A DNA stretch of 64,000 nucleotides from Kiritimatiellia bacterium (GCA_016296065.1 JAEDKA010000006.1:27488-91487), one strand, 5' to 3'; positions 34,124 to 44,229 are shown, counted from the first letter of the stretch. The notes: generated from the sequence alone by a model not told the origin. Program-made: numbers and translations.

Positions 34124-36760
34124 ATGAAGCGCATACTCCTCACCGCTCTTATCGCACCCCTCCTCGCCGCCGCCGCGGATCCGTACGCGGTCGACTCCGC
34201 GAAGCCGCCGCGCATCGACGGCTACAAGCTCGTCTGGCACGACGAATTCGACGTTGACGGAGCGCCCGATCCCGCCAGCTGGGGCAGCGAGACGGGATTC
34301 GTCCGCAACCACGAGGCACAGTACTACCAGTCCGGCAACGCGGTCTGCGCGGACGGACGGCTGGTGCTGGAGGCCCGCAAGGAGCGCATCGCCAACGCAC
34401 GCTATCACGACCCCGCCCTGACGGGAGGCAACCAGTGGAGGGCCGACCGCGAATACGCCGACTACACCTCCGCGAGCATCAACACGTCCGGCAAGCACGC
34501 CTTCAAGTACGGACGCATCCTAGTGCGCGCGCGCATCCCTACAGCGCCCGGCGCCTGGCCTGCGATCTGGACGCTTGGCGTTAAGTACGACTGGCCGTCC
34601 AACGGCGAGATGGACATCATGGAGTTCTACCGCTCCAACGGCGGCAACGGCGATCCGATCATCCTCGCCAACTACTGCTGGAGCTCCCCGTGGGGACAGT
34701 GGACAGGCAAGTGGGACGGATCCCAGACGAAGCTCACGCACTTCACCGGCAAGGATCCCGACTGGACCAACAAGTATCACGTATGGCGCATGGACTGGAC
34801 AGAGGAGAAGGTAAGCATCTACCTCGACGACGAGCTCCTCAACGACGTGCTCACGAAGGACGCGATAAACGAGGGCTCGTGGGGCTGGCACTGGCAGGGG
34901 CACTGTCCCTTCACCCAGGAGCACTACATCCTGCTCAACCTCGCCCTCGGAGGCGACAACGGCGGACCCATCGACGACTCCGCGATGCCCATGCGCTACG
35001 AGGTGGACTACGTCCGTGTCTACCAGGTCGGCGAAGAGCCGCCGGAGGAGAACCCCGACGAGCACAATCCGATGACTCTCACCTGGAGCGGCGTCGACGG
35101 CACTTTCGGCGACAGGACGAAGTGGGACGAGAACTACGCGCCGGCATCCGGCGACAGTCCCGTCTTCACCAAGGCTGCGAAATCAACCGTCACGCTCACG
35201 GACGACGCCGCTACGAAGGCTCCGCTTTTCTCGACCGCGAACGGTCCCGCCACGACGACCGTCGATCTCGGCGGCAAGTCATGGAGCTTCACGTCGGGCG
35301 ACTTTCTGGTCGGCGGCGCGAACTCCGGCTCCTTCACGTTCCGCAACGGCGCACTGGACTTCCTCGGCGCGAGGTTCGCAGACGGCTGCAGCGGAATATC
35401 GGTGACGTTCGACGGTCCCGCCTCGAGATTCCTAGCAGTCCGCGACAGGCCCTACAGCGACGGCACGCAGAGCTTCTACCACGACGACCACGACGGATAT
35501 TCCGACAAAGACGTCTCTTTCGCCGACGCGGGCAGAAACTGCACGTTCACGCTCTCGGGCGGCGCAGTATTCGTGACAGGACGCGGCTTCACGATCGGCG
35601 ACGACTGGGACAACTCGCCTGAGCGCAGCACCGGAAACGTCGTGCGCGTCACCGGACAGGGCACCATCCTCCAGACCAACCCGCATCCGCTCAAGGAGGA
35701 GCCAGGCAAGCGCTGGGGCAGCGAATACGGAGCCAACCGTCTGCCGGGCGCCGGATCGGACAACAGGCTCATCGTCCAGAACGGCGCCACCTTCGCCGTC
35801 AGCGGTAAAAAGTGGGGCACCGAGAACGCGAACGGCGGCGGCACGATCATCGGACTCACCGCCGCGCACCGCAACCGCATAAAGATCAACGACGGCGGAT
35901 CTTTCCGCATCGGCGGCGACGGCGGACGTTTGATCGTCGGATACTGGGACGCCTGCGACAACGGCATCGACATAACGGGCGCCGGCTCGTACGCCTCCTT
36001 CAACCTGACGACCGTCGGCTTTTGCCACACGACGTCCAACAACTTCATCCGGGTCTCGGACGGGGCGCGGGCCGATTTCTTCGGCGCGCTGTATATCGGC
36101 GGCACAGATGCCGACAGGTCGGGAAAGAACTGCGAGTACGAATACGACGGACGCGCGTGCGGGAATTTCCTGTCCGTAACCGGGGCTGGCACGGTCTGCA
36201 CGAACGGCTCCGACCTCTTCATCGGCTACGCCGGAGTCGGCAACGGAGCAGAGGTACGGAACGGCGCAACCCTGCGAGTCAACGGCTCGTGCATGGTTTC
36301 CCGCATGGCCTCGTCGTCGCAGAACGTGCTCCTGGTCGACAACGCCTCGCTGTCCTGCGCAGGAGCGCTCGAGGTCACAAACGCCTCGCGCGTCGCCATC
36401 ATCGGCCGCAGCGCACTCGCGCAGTTCAGCCGGGTCAGCATCGGCGGCGGCTCGACGCTGGAATTCCTCGCCGATGAAAACGGACTCGGAACGATCGAGA
36501 TGACGGACTCCGCAAACGGCGGCTTCGATCCGGCGCCCGAAGGAGGACTCGGTCTCGCCGCGATCACGGTCGACGCCAAGAGGCTTCCGGCGGGAGGACG
36601 CTTCACGATTCTCAAGGGACGCACCCCTTCCACCGCGACGGCCGAGAGCATCACCGGTCTCGTCAGGTTCAGACACTGCAACGGATCGGCCTTCTTCGAT
36701 GCAGAAACCTCTACTCTCGACGTCGACGTGAACTGCGGATTCTACATCACAATCCGCTGA
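34124..36760 (+). CDS. Secreted GH16 glycosidase with long repetitive C-terminus
   Basis: An 878-residue protein with a signal peptide (MKRILLTALIAPLLAAAADP). The GH16 domain spans about 25-305. Its catalytic motif GEMDIMEF (nucleophile Glu, helper Asp, acid/base Glu) starts near residue 161. GH16 enzymes cut beta-1,3/1,4 glucans or galactans internally. The remaining 550 residues are beta-strand-rich, with Gly/Asn/Ser repeats and motifs like NRLIVQNGATFAV and NVLLVDNASLSCAGALEV, resembling surface or autotransporter passenger repeats. The ATG at 34124 is used because the longer frame overlaps the upstream gene. It lies 22 bp behind paralogue B. Confidence 0.85.
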   Translation: MKRILLTALIAPLLAAAADPYAVDSAKPPRIDGYKLVWHDEFDVDGAPDPASWGSETGFVRNHEAQYYQSGNAVCADGRLVLEARKERIANARYHDPALTGGNQWRADREYADYTSASINTSGKHAFKYGRILVRARIPTAPGAWPAIWTLGVKYDWPSNGEMDIMEFYRSNGGNGDPIILANYCWSSPWGQWTGKWDGSQTKLTHFTGKDPDWTNKYHVWRMDWTEEKVSIYLDDELLNDVLTKDAINEGSWGWHWQGHCPFTQEHYILLNLALGGDNGGPIDDSAMPMRYEVDYVRVYQVGEEPPEENPDEHNPMTLTWSGVDGTFGDRTKWDENYAPASGDSPVFTKAAKSTVTLTDDAATKAPLFSTANGPATTTVDLGGKSWSFTSGDFLVGGANSGSFTFRNGALDFLGARFADGCSGISVTFDGPASRFLAVRDRPYSDGTQSFYHDDHDGYSDKDVSFADAGRNCTFTLSGGAVFVTGRGFTIGDDWDNSPERSTGNVVRVTGQGTILQTNPHPLKEEPGKRWGSEYGANRLPGAGSDNRLIVQNGATFAVSGKKWGTENANGGGTIIGLTAAHRNRIKINDGGSFRIGGDGGRLIVGYWDACDNGIDITGAGSYASFNLTTVGFCHTTSNNFIRVSDGARADFFGALYIGGTDADRSGKNCEYEYDGRACGNFLSVTGAGTVCTNGSDLFIGYAGVGNGAEVRNGATLRVNGSCMVSRMASSSQNVLLVDNASLSCAGALEVTNASRVAIIGRSALAQFSRVSIGGGSTLEFLADENGLGTIEMTDSANGGFDPAPEGGLGLAAITVDAKRLPAGGRFTILKGRTPSTATAESITGLVRFRHCNGSAFFDAETSTLDVDVNCGFYITIR

Positions 36761-36778
36761 AGCTCTTCCGCCGCGCGC

Positions 36779-37963
36779 TCAGAGGAACATCGGCGCGGTT
36801 GCGGCGGACTTCGCCTTTCTCCGCCAGGCCTCGGGCGTCATGTCCGTCTCGCGGCGGAACTCGCGGCAGAAGGTAGCGACGCTCGCGTAGCCGCAGCGGT
36901 TGGCGATCGACTCGACGCTCGCCGACGTCCGGCCAAGAAGCGCCCTCGCGCTTTCAAACCTGACGCGGCGAATCTCCTCGAGGATGCTCGCGCCGGTCGA
37001 CTCGCGGAAACGCATTTCGGCGAGACGGCGCGAACAGTGCATGCTGCGAAGGACGTCCTCGGCACGCAGTCCCTCGCAGGCATGCTCGTGGATCATGCTC
37101 ACCGCACGGATGACCATCGGATCCGTCCGGACCAGCTGCCGGCCTGTCGACTCGCGCCGCGCTATTCCAAGCGGTATGAAGAAGTGATGCGCAGGGTCGA
37201 CCTTGCCGCGGAGAAGGTCGTCCAGCGCCGAACAGGCGCGGAAACCGCACCCCTCCCAGTCCGGCGCGATGCTCGTGATCGACGGACTGCACCCGAGGCA
37301 GCGGTCCTCCTCGTTGTCAACGCCCACGACGGCGATGTCCGCAGGAATCGGAATGCCGAGTTCGTTTGCGGCCAGCACTACGGCCTCCGCCATCTTGTCG
37401 TTCGCGCAGAAGACGCCGCAGCGGCGCGGCACGCCGCGGAGCCAGTCCTTGAATGCCGGCACGAGGATTTCGAGCTTGCGCGTCTCAGGGGGACAGAACG
37501 TCGGCAGGAACGTCCCCCCGCGGCGAAGAATCTCCTCCGCGAAGAACCGCTCGCGCTCGTTGCTCCATTCGGCCGGTTCGCAGAACGCGACGTACGCGTA
37601 GGCCCGGCACTTCAGCGCCGTAAGCTCCCGCGCCGCCAGATGGGCCGTGGCCCGCGCGTCGTGGCGGATGTGCGGCGCGAACGGAGGAACGATCGACGAT
37701 GGGCAGTCGAAGTAGACGACGGGGAAGCCTGGCGGCAGTTGGTTGCGGATCTGGCACCAGAGTGCGGAAAGGATGCCGACGGGCTTCACCGAGTCGACGA
37801 TCGGACGCAGCCTGGGCAGCTTCGGCCCGACCTTCGCCTCGACGAAATCCCAGCCGCGGAGGTTGCAGTACCGCCGCACCCCCCTGCGCTGGAAGCCCCA
37901 GAGGATGTCGGCGTCGTTAAGAAGAACCAGAATCTTCTCGCGAGTTTCTTTCTTCGGTTTCAT
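36779..37963 (-). CDS. XylR-type transcription regulator (LacI-like sensor plus AraC HTH)
   Basis: A 394-residue protein. The N-terminal 270 residues are a periplasmic-binding-protein-like sugar sensor (KILVLLNDADILWGFQRRGVRRY through VGVDNEEDRCLGCSPSITSI). The C-terminal 110 residues are an AraC-type pair of HTH motifs (ILEEIRRVRFESARALLG, then VESIANRCGYASVATFCREFRRETDMTPEAWRR). It should activate sugar-use genes on binding a mono- or oligosaccharide. It follows paralogue C by about 50 bp on the same strand and is the obvious candidate to bind the shared operator. The start at 37963 has GGTGG upstream; 37984 is possible. Confidence 0.85.
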   Translation of the reverse strand: MKPKKETREKILVLLNDADILWGFQRRGVRRYCNLRGWDFVEAKVGPKLPRLRPIVDSVKPVGILSALWCQIRNQLPPGFPVVYFDCPSSIVPPFAPHIRHDARATAHLAARELTALKCRAYAYVAFCEPAEWSNERERFFAEEILRRGGTFLPTFCPPETRKLEILVPAFKDWLRGVPRRCGVFCANDKMAEAVVLAANELGIPIPADIAVVGVDNEEDRCLGCSPSITSIAPDWEGCGFRACSALDDLLRGKVDPAHHFFIPLGIARRESTGRQLVRTDPMVIRAVSMIHEHACEGLRAEDVLRSMHCSRRLAEMRFRESTGASILEEIRRVRFESARALLGRTSASVESIANRCGYASVATFCREFRRETDMTPEAWRRKAKSAATAPMFL

Positions 37964-38015
37964 TGCGACACCACCCGCATTCATATGCGCAAGAACTTGG
38001 AAAGCCGAACATGCG

Positions 38016-41000
38016 TCACTTCGCGAAGACGGACGTCTTGAGCTTCCAGAGAAGAGCTTCGTCCGCGCGCACGCACGCGCCGATGTGGAACGGAGGGCAG
38101 CCGAGGCAGAAGCCGCGCGCCTCGATGACGTTCCAGCCCTTCTTCAGCTGCACCGACTTCGTGACTTTGGTGCGAGCGTAGGTCGGATTATCCTCCTTGA
38201 GCTGCACTGGAACATCGATCTTCTCTCCGTTGAGCTTCCACGTAACGTACGCCATGAAATGCGAATAGAGATCCAGGTCGACATTCGCGTCCGCGGGAGA
38301 CCACACCGCCGTCGTCGCGAACCACACCTGCGAGCCGAGGCCCATCTTAATGCGCACTCCATCGACGGAGATGGGCTGCCTCTCCCACTTGAGCGACTCC
38401 TTCTTGTCCCACCACCCGTTGATGGTCTCGCCCTTGTACTCCGCGTCGGCGCGCGGCGCCTCGGCGTCGGGTCCGTACTTCGCGGCCTCGCACGCACGGC
38501 GCACCTCATCCTTGTTGGACGGATCGTAGGTGAAGCGCTCAAAGCCGGGTCCGCCGAACGGACCGATTGTCGCCCATGCGCGCATGACGAGTCCGTCGCC
38601 AAGCCCCGCGAACTTGCACAGGCTCCACGAGCCCGGGAAGAACCGCGACTCGGTCGGCTCGTCGTACGTCTCGCGGCTCGCGCTGCCGTCGGTGTTCGAC
38701 CACCAGAAGCGGTGGTGCCCGCCGAGGTTTGCGTCGAAGTTGACGCGTGTGCGGAATCCGCCGGAGAACGGACGCGCCACCGGAACAGCCGAACGCGGAA
38801 TCGCCGCCTCAATTACGAAGCCCTTCTTGTCCTCATCAAGCGCGCCGGCAATCTTCGCGCCCTTCACAATCCCGACGTGCGCGTAGCTCGCGCGTCCACC
38901 GGCGACGGTTCTGTACGTCTGCGGCTTGGCGTCAGCGCCCTTCCACTCCGGATAGAATCCGACCAGCACCGGCTTGACGCCGCCCTTGCCGTCATCGAAG
39001 AGTCCGCACGTAAAGCGCACGTCACCCGGACGTCCCTCCGCCGCGCCGCCCGCGGGAGCGTCGGGATCGCCCTGGAAATACACGCTCACCGTGTCTGCCG
39101 CCTGGTCGTGGTTGAAGAGACGCTCGGGCTGCTGCAGGACCGTCGGCACGACGGGCGTGTCCTTGCGCACATGCCAGCGGAACGCAAGGGCCTCGGGTGT
39201 GTAGAGGCAGCGCACCTCGACCTTGTCGCCTCCGTCGGAGAACTCCACGGGGTTCGCTCCGTCCCATCCGTTCGCGCGCGGGGAGAATTCCGCGACGAGG
39301 TCCGTGCCAAGCGCCTTGCGTATCCTCAGCGCCTCGCGCGGCGGATCCGCCGTGGCGGACGCGGTAAGCACGACTGTGCGCGTCTTCTTCGCGATCGGAA
39401 GGGACTTGATCGGATTCCTCTTCATGTCCCAGCCCTCAAGCTCGTACACGAACGGCGTGTACTTTCCGGAGCCGTAGTAGATCTTGTTGTTGTCCTTGTT
39501 CGCAAACACCGAGCCGACGAAGAACTCGCCAGGCTGGACGTACACGCCGTCGCCGGCATCGCCCGCGAAGAGCGTGTCGACGTAGATGCCGTCCTCGGTG
39601 TAGAGGAACACGCCGCTCCTGGACTGGTCGATGACAGCGAGGATCCCGTTGATCGGCTTGAACATGCGCATTCCGCCCGCGATCTGCCCGCGCACCTTCG
39701 CGCCGCCCGGAAGCTGCGTGCGCCCGACGCGCCAGACGAGGTCGTATCCACCCTTGCCGTTGCGGCGGTAGCGCGTGATCTTGTGCTGCGGACGGAAATT
39801 GGCGGAGTAGTTGGGGCCGCCGCTCGCGTGGACATACATGTCGCCGCCAATCGTTCCGTCGGCCTGCATCCAGTCACTGGAGAAATTGTCGGCGAGTTCG
39901 TTGCCGCCCCAGAGCGCCGTGGCCTTGCCGGAGGCGATCGCCTCGAATACGGGATCAGAGAGAACCTTCTCCCAGCGCGTGAAGGTCACGTCGCCGTTGT
40001 CGGCTATGGAGGGGACCGCACGCCAGACATCCTTCGTGCCCATGGCAATCGCGAGGTAGGAGAGATCTTCGAGGAAGTTCTGTCCGTGGTACGTGAACGC
40101 GCCGGCGGGAGCGCCCTGCAGGTCCTTCGCGCTGCCAGCGCGCACCACGCCCTTTCCGTCGTCCGTGAGGCGGAACACCGCGCCTGAAAGCACGCTCACG
40201 AAGTAGAGCCTGCCCTTCACGCGGAAGCACTTCATCTTCGCAAGACCCGACTTCGCGTCGTCGGGAACTCCCTCGAACACCGCGTCAAGCTTCCACTCTC
40301 CGGTCGCATAGTCGACCTTGAAGCGGCTGAGCCAGTCGTTGTGCCCGGGAATGTAGACCATCTCCGGATGCGCAGGATCTACCGCGTAGCCGCAGTTCGC
40401 CTTGAGCTGGAAGTTCGGATACTCCCCCATGTACGCCATCGTCTCGGCGTTCCACTCGGAGATGCGGTTTGGGCCGTCATGCTCGACAACGAGAATTCTG
40501 TCGACGCCCTGGGCGTCCTTCCACGCCGAAAGACGGCGCGGCGCCATCATGGACTCGGCGTCGTACGAACCCGACACCTGCTTCGCGAGGCGTCCCGCCG
40601 TGCCGGTGACCTTGCCGTTCGCGTCGGTGCGGAAGAGCCTGTTCTTCGCCGGATCGGGGAAGAAGAACCTGCCCTTCGTGTCGCGCGCGAAGTCCTCGCA
40701 CTCGATTTCGGCGGGCACGTCGAACACCTTGCGGAGCCCGCCGGGAACGCCGTCCGTGATCTTCATCGCGCCGATCGCGAGACGAGCGCCGTCCGGACGA
40801 TAGAGGACGTAGAGCGTATCGCCCGCGACCTTTATCGCCGTGGGCTTCTGCGCAACAGGGACCTTCGCGAGAATCTTTCCGTCCGCGCCGGTCATGACCG
40901 TCACGACGTCAGTGCGCTCCGTCTCCGACTCGCGCCACCAGTCGCCGCCCCAGCTTGCGCGGTACTTCTCGAGCGTGCCGCGCTCTACGACGTAGACGAA

Positions 41001-41756
41001 GCTCTTGTCGCCGAACTTCGCGGACGCCATGTCCCAGACGCGTCCCTTCGGAAGATACCCGCCGCGCCGGTAGGGGGCGTTGTCGGGGCCGAAGTTCTTC
41101 ATGTCCGGACGGTAGATGAACCACGGCGCGCCGTCGTGGCTGCACGCCCAGACGTCCGTGCCGTCCGTCGTCGCGCAGGGTCCCCCGCCCGCGCCTCCGG
41201 ACGGGAACGCGGCGATGAACTGTGCCTGGCCCTTGGGCTTAGAGAGGTCGAGGAGCGGACACGACCTGCCGTTCTCGAGATACTGGAACCCGAGAACCGC
41301 CTTTCCGTCCGGCGTCGTGTCGACGTCGAGCAGCGGGGAGTTCACGGGATCGCCGAAGAACGGAAGATGCTTCTTCTCCACCTCCGGCTCGTCGATTTTC
41401 GGAAGGAACGCGCCAGGTCCGCCGACCCACCGCGCGGTGATTGCGTGCGCCTCGCCGTCCACGGGCCAGACGTGCGCCGGCGCGTAGATGCCCTTCACGG
41501 CGTACTCGCCGGGAGGGCACGGCATGAAGTTCTCGTCGAGGCCGTCCCACGAGACGACGAACCTGTTGGAGACAGTCGTGTCGAACACCTCGCCCGCAAC
41601 AAAAGTCGAGACTATCCTCTCAGGATGCGCTTTCTCGACAACCGCAACCGAGACCTGGTAGAGTCCGCCCTTCGGCAGCTCAAATCCGACCGGCACTCCT
41701 GCGAGTGCGGCTCCCGCCGCAAACGCCAGAATGGACGACAACAGCTGTTTCTTCAT
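38016..41756 (-). CDS. Giant secreted multidomain protein, paralogue C
   Basis: A 1246-residue exported protein (signal MKKQLLSSILAFAAGAALA). It is a more distant relative of paralogues A and B. An Ig-like FlgD-type N-terminus (VSWDGLDENFMPCPPGEYAVKGIY) precedes a propeller-like region with repeats such as DTKGRFFFPDPAKNRLFRTD. A CBM9/DOMON-like module (EFSDGGDKVEVRCLYTPEALAFRWHV) and a C-terminal beta domain ending in a Cys pair (GFCLGCPPFHIGACVR) complete it. The AAAGGAA ribosome site favours 41756; an ATG at 41774 lies 6 nt after the -10 box. Substrate unknown. Confidence 0.75.
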   Translation of the reverse strand: MKKQLLSSILAFAAGAALAGVPVGFELPKGGLYQVSVAVVEKAHPERIVSTFVAGEVFDTTVSNRFVVSWDGLDENFMPCPPGEYAVKGIYAPAHVWPVDGEAHAITARWVGGPGAFLPKIDEPEVEKKHLPFFGDPVNSPLLDVDTTPDGKAVLGFQYLENGRSCPLLDLSKPKGQAQFIAAFPSGGAGGGPCATTDGTDVWACSHDGAPWFIYRPDMKNFGPDNAPYRRGGYLPKGRVWDMASAKFGDKSFVYVVERGTLEKYRASWGGDWWRESETERTDVVTVMTGADGKILAKVPVAQKPTAIKVAGDTLYVLYRPDGARLAIGAMKITDGVPGGLRKVFDVPAEIECEDFARDTKGRFFFPDPAKNRLFRTDANGKVTGTAGRLAKQVSGSYDAESMMAPRRLSAWKDAQGVDRILVVEHDGPNRISEWNAETMAYMGEYPNFQLKANCGYAVDPAHPEMVYIPGHNDWLSRFKVDYATGEWKLDAVFEGVPDDAKSGLAKMKCFRVKGRLYFVSVLSGAVFRLTDDGKGVVRAGSAKDLQGAPAGAFTYHGQNFLEDLSYLAIAMGTKDVWRAVPSIADNGDVTFTRWEKVLSDPVFEAIASGKATALWGGNELADNFSSDWMQADGTIGGDMYVHASGGPNYSANFRPQHKITRYRRNGKGGYDLVWRVGRTQLPGGAKVRGQIAGGMRMFKPINGILAVIDQSRSGVFLYTEDGIYVDTLFAGDAGDGVYVQPGEFFVGSVFANKDNNKIYYGSGKYTPFVYELEGWDMKRNPIKSLPIAKKTRTVVLTASATADPPREALRIRKALGTDLVAEFSPRANGWDGANPVEFSDGGDKVEVRCLYTPEALAFRWHVRKDTPVVPTVLQQPERLFNHDQAADTVSVYFQGDPDAPAGGAAEGRPGDVRFTCGLFDDGKGGVKPVLVGFYPEWKGADAKPQTYRTVAGGRASYAHVGIVKGAKIAGALDEDKKGFVIEAAIPRSAVPVARPFSGGFRTRVNFDANLGGHHRFWWSNTDGSASRETYDEPTESRFFPGSWSLCKFAGLGDGLVMRAWATIGPFGGPGFERFTYDPSNKDEVRRACEAAKYGPDAEAPRADAEYKGETINGWWDKKESLKWERQPISVDGVRIKMGLGSQVWFATTAVWSPADANVDLDLYSHFMAYVTWKLNGEKIDVPVQLKEDNPTYARTKVTKSVQLKKGWNVIEARGFCLGCPPFHIGACVRADEALLWKLKTSVFAK

Positions 41757-41780
41757 CTTCTGCGTTCCTTTCATGCCACA

Positions 41781-41789
41781 ATAATACCA
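41781..41789 (-). promoter_or_regulatory. Extended -10 promoter of paralogue C
   Basis: TGGTATTAT on the minus strand, about 24 nt before the chosen start codon; the shared operator ends exactly 23 nt upstream. Confidence 0.65.
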
Positions 41790-41808
41790 TAAATTCCCCA
41801 AGACGCGA

Positions 41809-41830
41809 ACCCCCACCAACAGGGGGGGAT
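41809..41830 (-). promoter_or_regulatory. Shared operator, copy 2
   Basis: Reads ATCCCCCCCTGTTGGTGGGG plus G on the minus strand, one extra C and one C-to-T change relative to the other copies. It begins right after the stop of the GH63-like gene. Confidence 0.65.
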
Positions 41831-41831
41831 T

Positions 41832-44192
41832 TCATTCTGACTTGGCGCTCAATTCTGCAGCTGAATAGACGCGCCTCGCGCCGTCCGCGACGATCTCGAC
41901 GGTGCCGCCCTGCGGCGCAAAGACCTCCGCGGCAAATGCGCCGCGCACGCGGCGGAAGCGGCGGAACTCCATCGGCTTCGTCGCCTTGAGCGAGAACTCG
42001 CCGGGGACATCAAGCCTCACGCCCGACGCGTCGCATTCGACGGAGCAGCGCACGCCGTGGTACCAGAAGCCCTTCCACGATCCGAAGTCCGCCGCGTCGA
42101 CTGCGCCGAACCTGAGCGAGTCGTCAAACTCCTCGACGGAGAAGAGCTCCTCGAGCGGAATCTGCACGAGCATCGCGCCCCACGCGTAGTGGTCGTCGCG
42201 TCCGCCGTTTCCGGCGAAGCGGTGCGAGCGCGTCGTCACTCCCTTCGGCGGATAGTTCTCGCAGCTACGGTGCCACGGCGTCCACTCGGCCATGAACTGC
42301 TCGCGGTTGCGGCGCGCGTACTCGCTGCGGACGTCGGACCAGTCCGTGCCCACGAGCGACAGGTAGACGATGTAGTTCATCGGACCCCACACGTTGCCGC
42401 GCCAGTAGTTGCCCTGCCAATAGGAGTCGCTCTGCTTGGCGAAGTCGGAGAACGACGGGTCGGACCAGCTCACGGTCGGGATGAGGTTCCCGCCCCAGAA
42501 CTCCTTCGGATCGGTCAGAACGCCGCGCAGATTCTCGGCCGTCTTCGCGTCCGCGATTCCAGTCATCAGCGGATAGAAGATCGTGGGCGTCCGCACCTTG
42601 GAGAACGCGCCGTCCCAGAACCTGTTGTTGTAGAAGCCCTGCTCGGGGTCGTAGAGATGGTCCCTGATGCGTCCCGCGACGCGATCAGCCTCGCCGCGCA
42701 GCCACTTCGCGTCGTCGTCCTTTCCGAGCCTGTCGGAGACAAGCGCCATCGCGCGGCACGCCGCAACGTAGAGCGAGTTCTGTCCGACGAGGTCGAGGTT
42801 GAGCGTCCCCTTCGCGAAGTCGAACTTCACGCCGTCCGCGAGCATCGCCACGCGGTTCTGCGCGAAGCCAGCGCAGTACATCGGACTGTCGTCGTAGCCC
42901 GTCTCGTCGAGCGCGCTCGAGACGACATGCGCGGAATAATCGCGCTCGCCGGCCTTCATGAACGTCCCGCTCTCGATGAGCCCGTCGCCGTTTCCGTCGC
43001 GATGGGCCTGCCCGTCGCCGCGGTCGGCGAACCAGAAGCGGACGAATTCCATCATCACCGGATACGTCTCCGCCGCATATGCGTCGTCTCCGCAGAGCCT
43101 GACGAGCTTGGAGTAGAGGACGGGGATGATGAGATTCCTCTGCGGCGGCGCTCCGGCGAGTCCGCGCGAGCGTATGATGTCGAGCGTGTTCTGCAGCGAT
43201 TCCTTCGCGAGCTCGGGGTTCACGCACGCGGTGAGGTACGCGTCGAAGAAATCGTCCCACATGAAGTTCGGCGGCTTCGAGCCGTCGCCGCACCAGTCGC
43301 GGTTCACCGCAACGTAGCGGCGTCCGTTCTCGTAGTTGTACGCCGAGAAGAACCCGACCGTGCGCGACACTGCGTCCGCGCACCCTTCGGCCGCGCCGGA
43401 ACTCGTCATCATCTCGGCCTCCGCCGCCCTGCGGGCCGCGGCGAAAAGGTCGTCAACGCGCGCCCTGCCGGCGACTCCTGGCGTCAGCGCAAGCGCGACG
43501 TCGATGGGCCTGCCCGCCTTCAGCGCGACCCTCGCCGCGCCGACGCTGCCGTTTCCGGCGGAGGAAAGTCCGCGTGCGGCGTTTTCCACCGCGTCATCGT
43601 GTGGGCCTGCCAGGAACGCGCCCGCCCCCTGCGGAAGCGCGACGGCGACCTCGAGCGCGCCCTTCTTCGCGAAGACCGCGCCGTCCTTGAATACGGGCGT
43701 CGCGTCGAGCGAGCCTAGCGCGCCGTAGACGAAGAGAAGCGCGTCGACGTCGCGGTCCGTGGAGTAGCGCACGTGAAGAGCGCCGTTGTAGAAAACCCAC
43801 TCTACGGAGACCTTCGCGGACTGTCCCTCGGGATAGTCCGGGACGAACGTCGCGTTCTCGCTGTAGGCCTCCCATGCGAGCATGTCGCGGATCGCCTTCG
43901 GATCGGTCGGAACGATGAATTCGGTGCGGCCATAGGAGCCGTCCGAAGCATACGGTCCCTTGCGGAAGAGATGGCGCTCGAGCATGCGGCGGTCCTGACG
44001 TCCCCATTCGGGGAGAAGCGGAACGAGCCGCACGCCTACGGCGTCCTTGCCGCGCGCGATCGCCGCGCCCGAGACGGCGTTCGCGTCAAGCTGTCCGACT
44101 ACGGTCCTGTCGAAGCAATCCGCCGTCGCCGCCCCGGCAAGGGCTGCTGCAAGCACTGTGTAAGCAAGAGATATAAATGATGGATATTGCAT
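41832..44192 (-). CDS. Secreted GH63-like glycoside hydrolase
   Basis: A 786-residue exported enzyme. The C-terminal (alpha/alpha)6 barrel shows GH63/YgjK-type motifs: FMWDDFFDAYLTACVNPEL (candidate acid Asp), then NYWRGNVWGPMNYIVYLSL, then CENYPPKGVTTRSH with a candidate base Glu and YAWGAML. The N-terminal beta domain spans about 30-260. GH63 members cleave alpha-linked gluco- or mannosides; the true linkage here is not predictable. Its promoter has the shared operator. Confidence 0.75.
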   Translation of the reverse strand: MQYPSFISLAYTVLAAALAGAATADCFDRTVVGQLDANAVSGAAIARGKDAVGVRLVPLLPEWGRQDRRMLERHLFRKGPYASDGSYGRTEFIVPTDPKAIRDMLAWEAYSENATFVPDYPEGQSAKVSVEWVFYNGALHVRYSTDRDVDALLFVYGALGSLDATPVFKDGAVFAKKGALEVAVALPQGAGAFLAGPHDDAVENAARGLSSAGNGSVGAARVALKAGRPIDVALALTPGVAGRARVDDLFAAARRAAEAEMMTSSGAAEGCADAVSRTVGFFSAYNYENGRRYVAVNRDWCGDGSKPPNFMWDDFFDAYLTACVNPELAKESLQNTLDIIRSRGLAGAPPQRNLIIPVLYSKLVRLCGDDAYAAETYPVMMEFVRFWFADRGDGQAHRDGNGDGLIESGTFMKAGERDYSAHVVSSALDETGYDDSPMYCAGFAQNRVAMLADGVKFDFAKGTLNLDLVGQNSLYVAACRAMALVSDRLGKDDDAKWLRGEADRVAGRIRDHLYDPEQGFYNNRFWDGAFSKVRTPTIFYPLMTGIADAKTAENLRGVLTDPKEFWGGNLIPTVSWSDPSFSDFAKQSDSYWQGNYWRGNVWGPMNYIVYLSLVGTDWSDVRSEYARRNREQFMAEWTPWHRSCENYPPKGVTTRSHRFAGNGGRDDHYAWGAMLVQIPLEELFSVEEFDDSLRFGAVDAADFGSWKGFWYHGVRCSVECDASGVRLDVPGEFSLKATKPMEFRRFRRVRGAFAAEVFAPQGGTVEIVADGARRVYSAAELSAKSE

Positions 44193-44220
44193 GGCTATAT
44201 GTCTCCGAAGTTACGGGAAC

Positions 44221-44229
44221 ATATTACCA
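44221..44229 (-). promoter_or_regulatory. Extended -10 promoter of the GH63-like gene
   Basis: TGGTAATAT on the minus strand, 28 nt before the start codon, with the shared operator exactly 23 nt upstream. Confidence 0.65.

Noticed and set aside
37743..40187. 814-codon open frame opposite XylR and giant protein C
   Set aside because: Arg/Ala/Leu-rich antisense shadow spanning two real genes.
41757..41819. N-terminal extension of giant protein C to 41819
   Set aside because: It would begin upstream of the -10 box at 41781, so it cannot be on the mRNA from that promoter.
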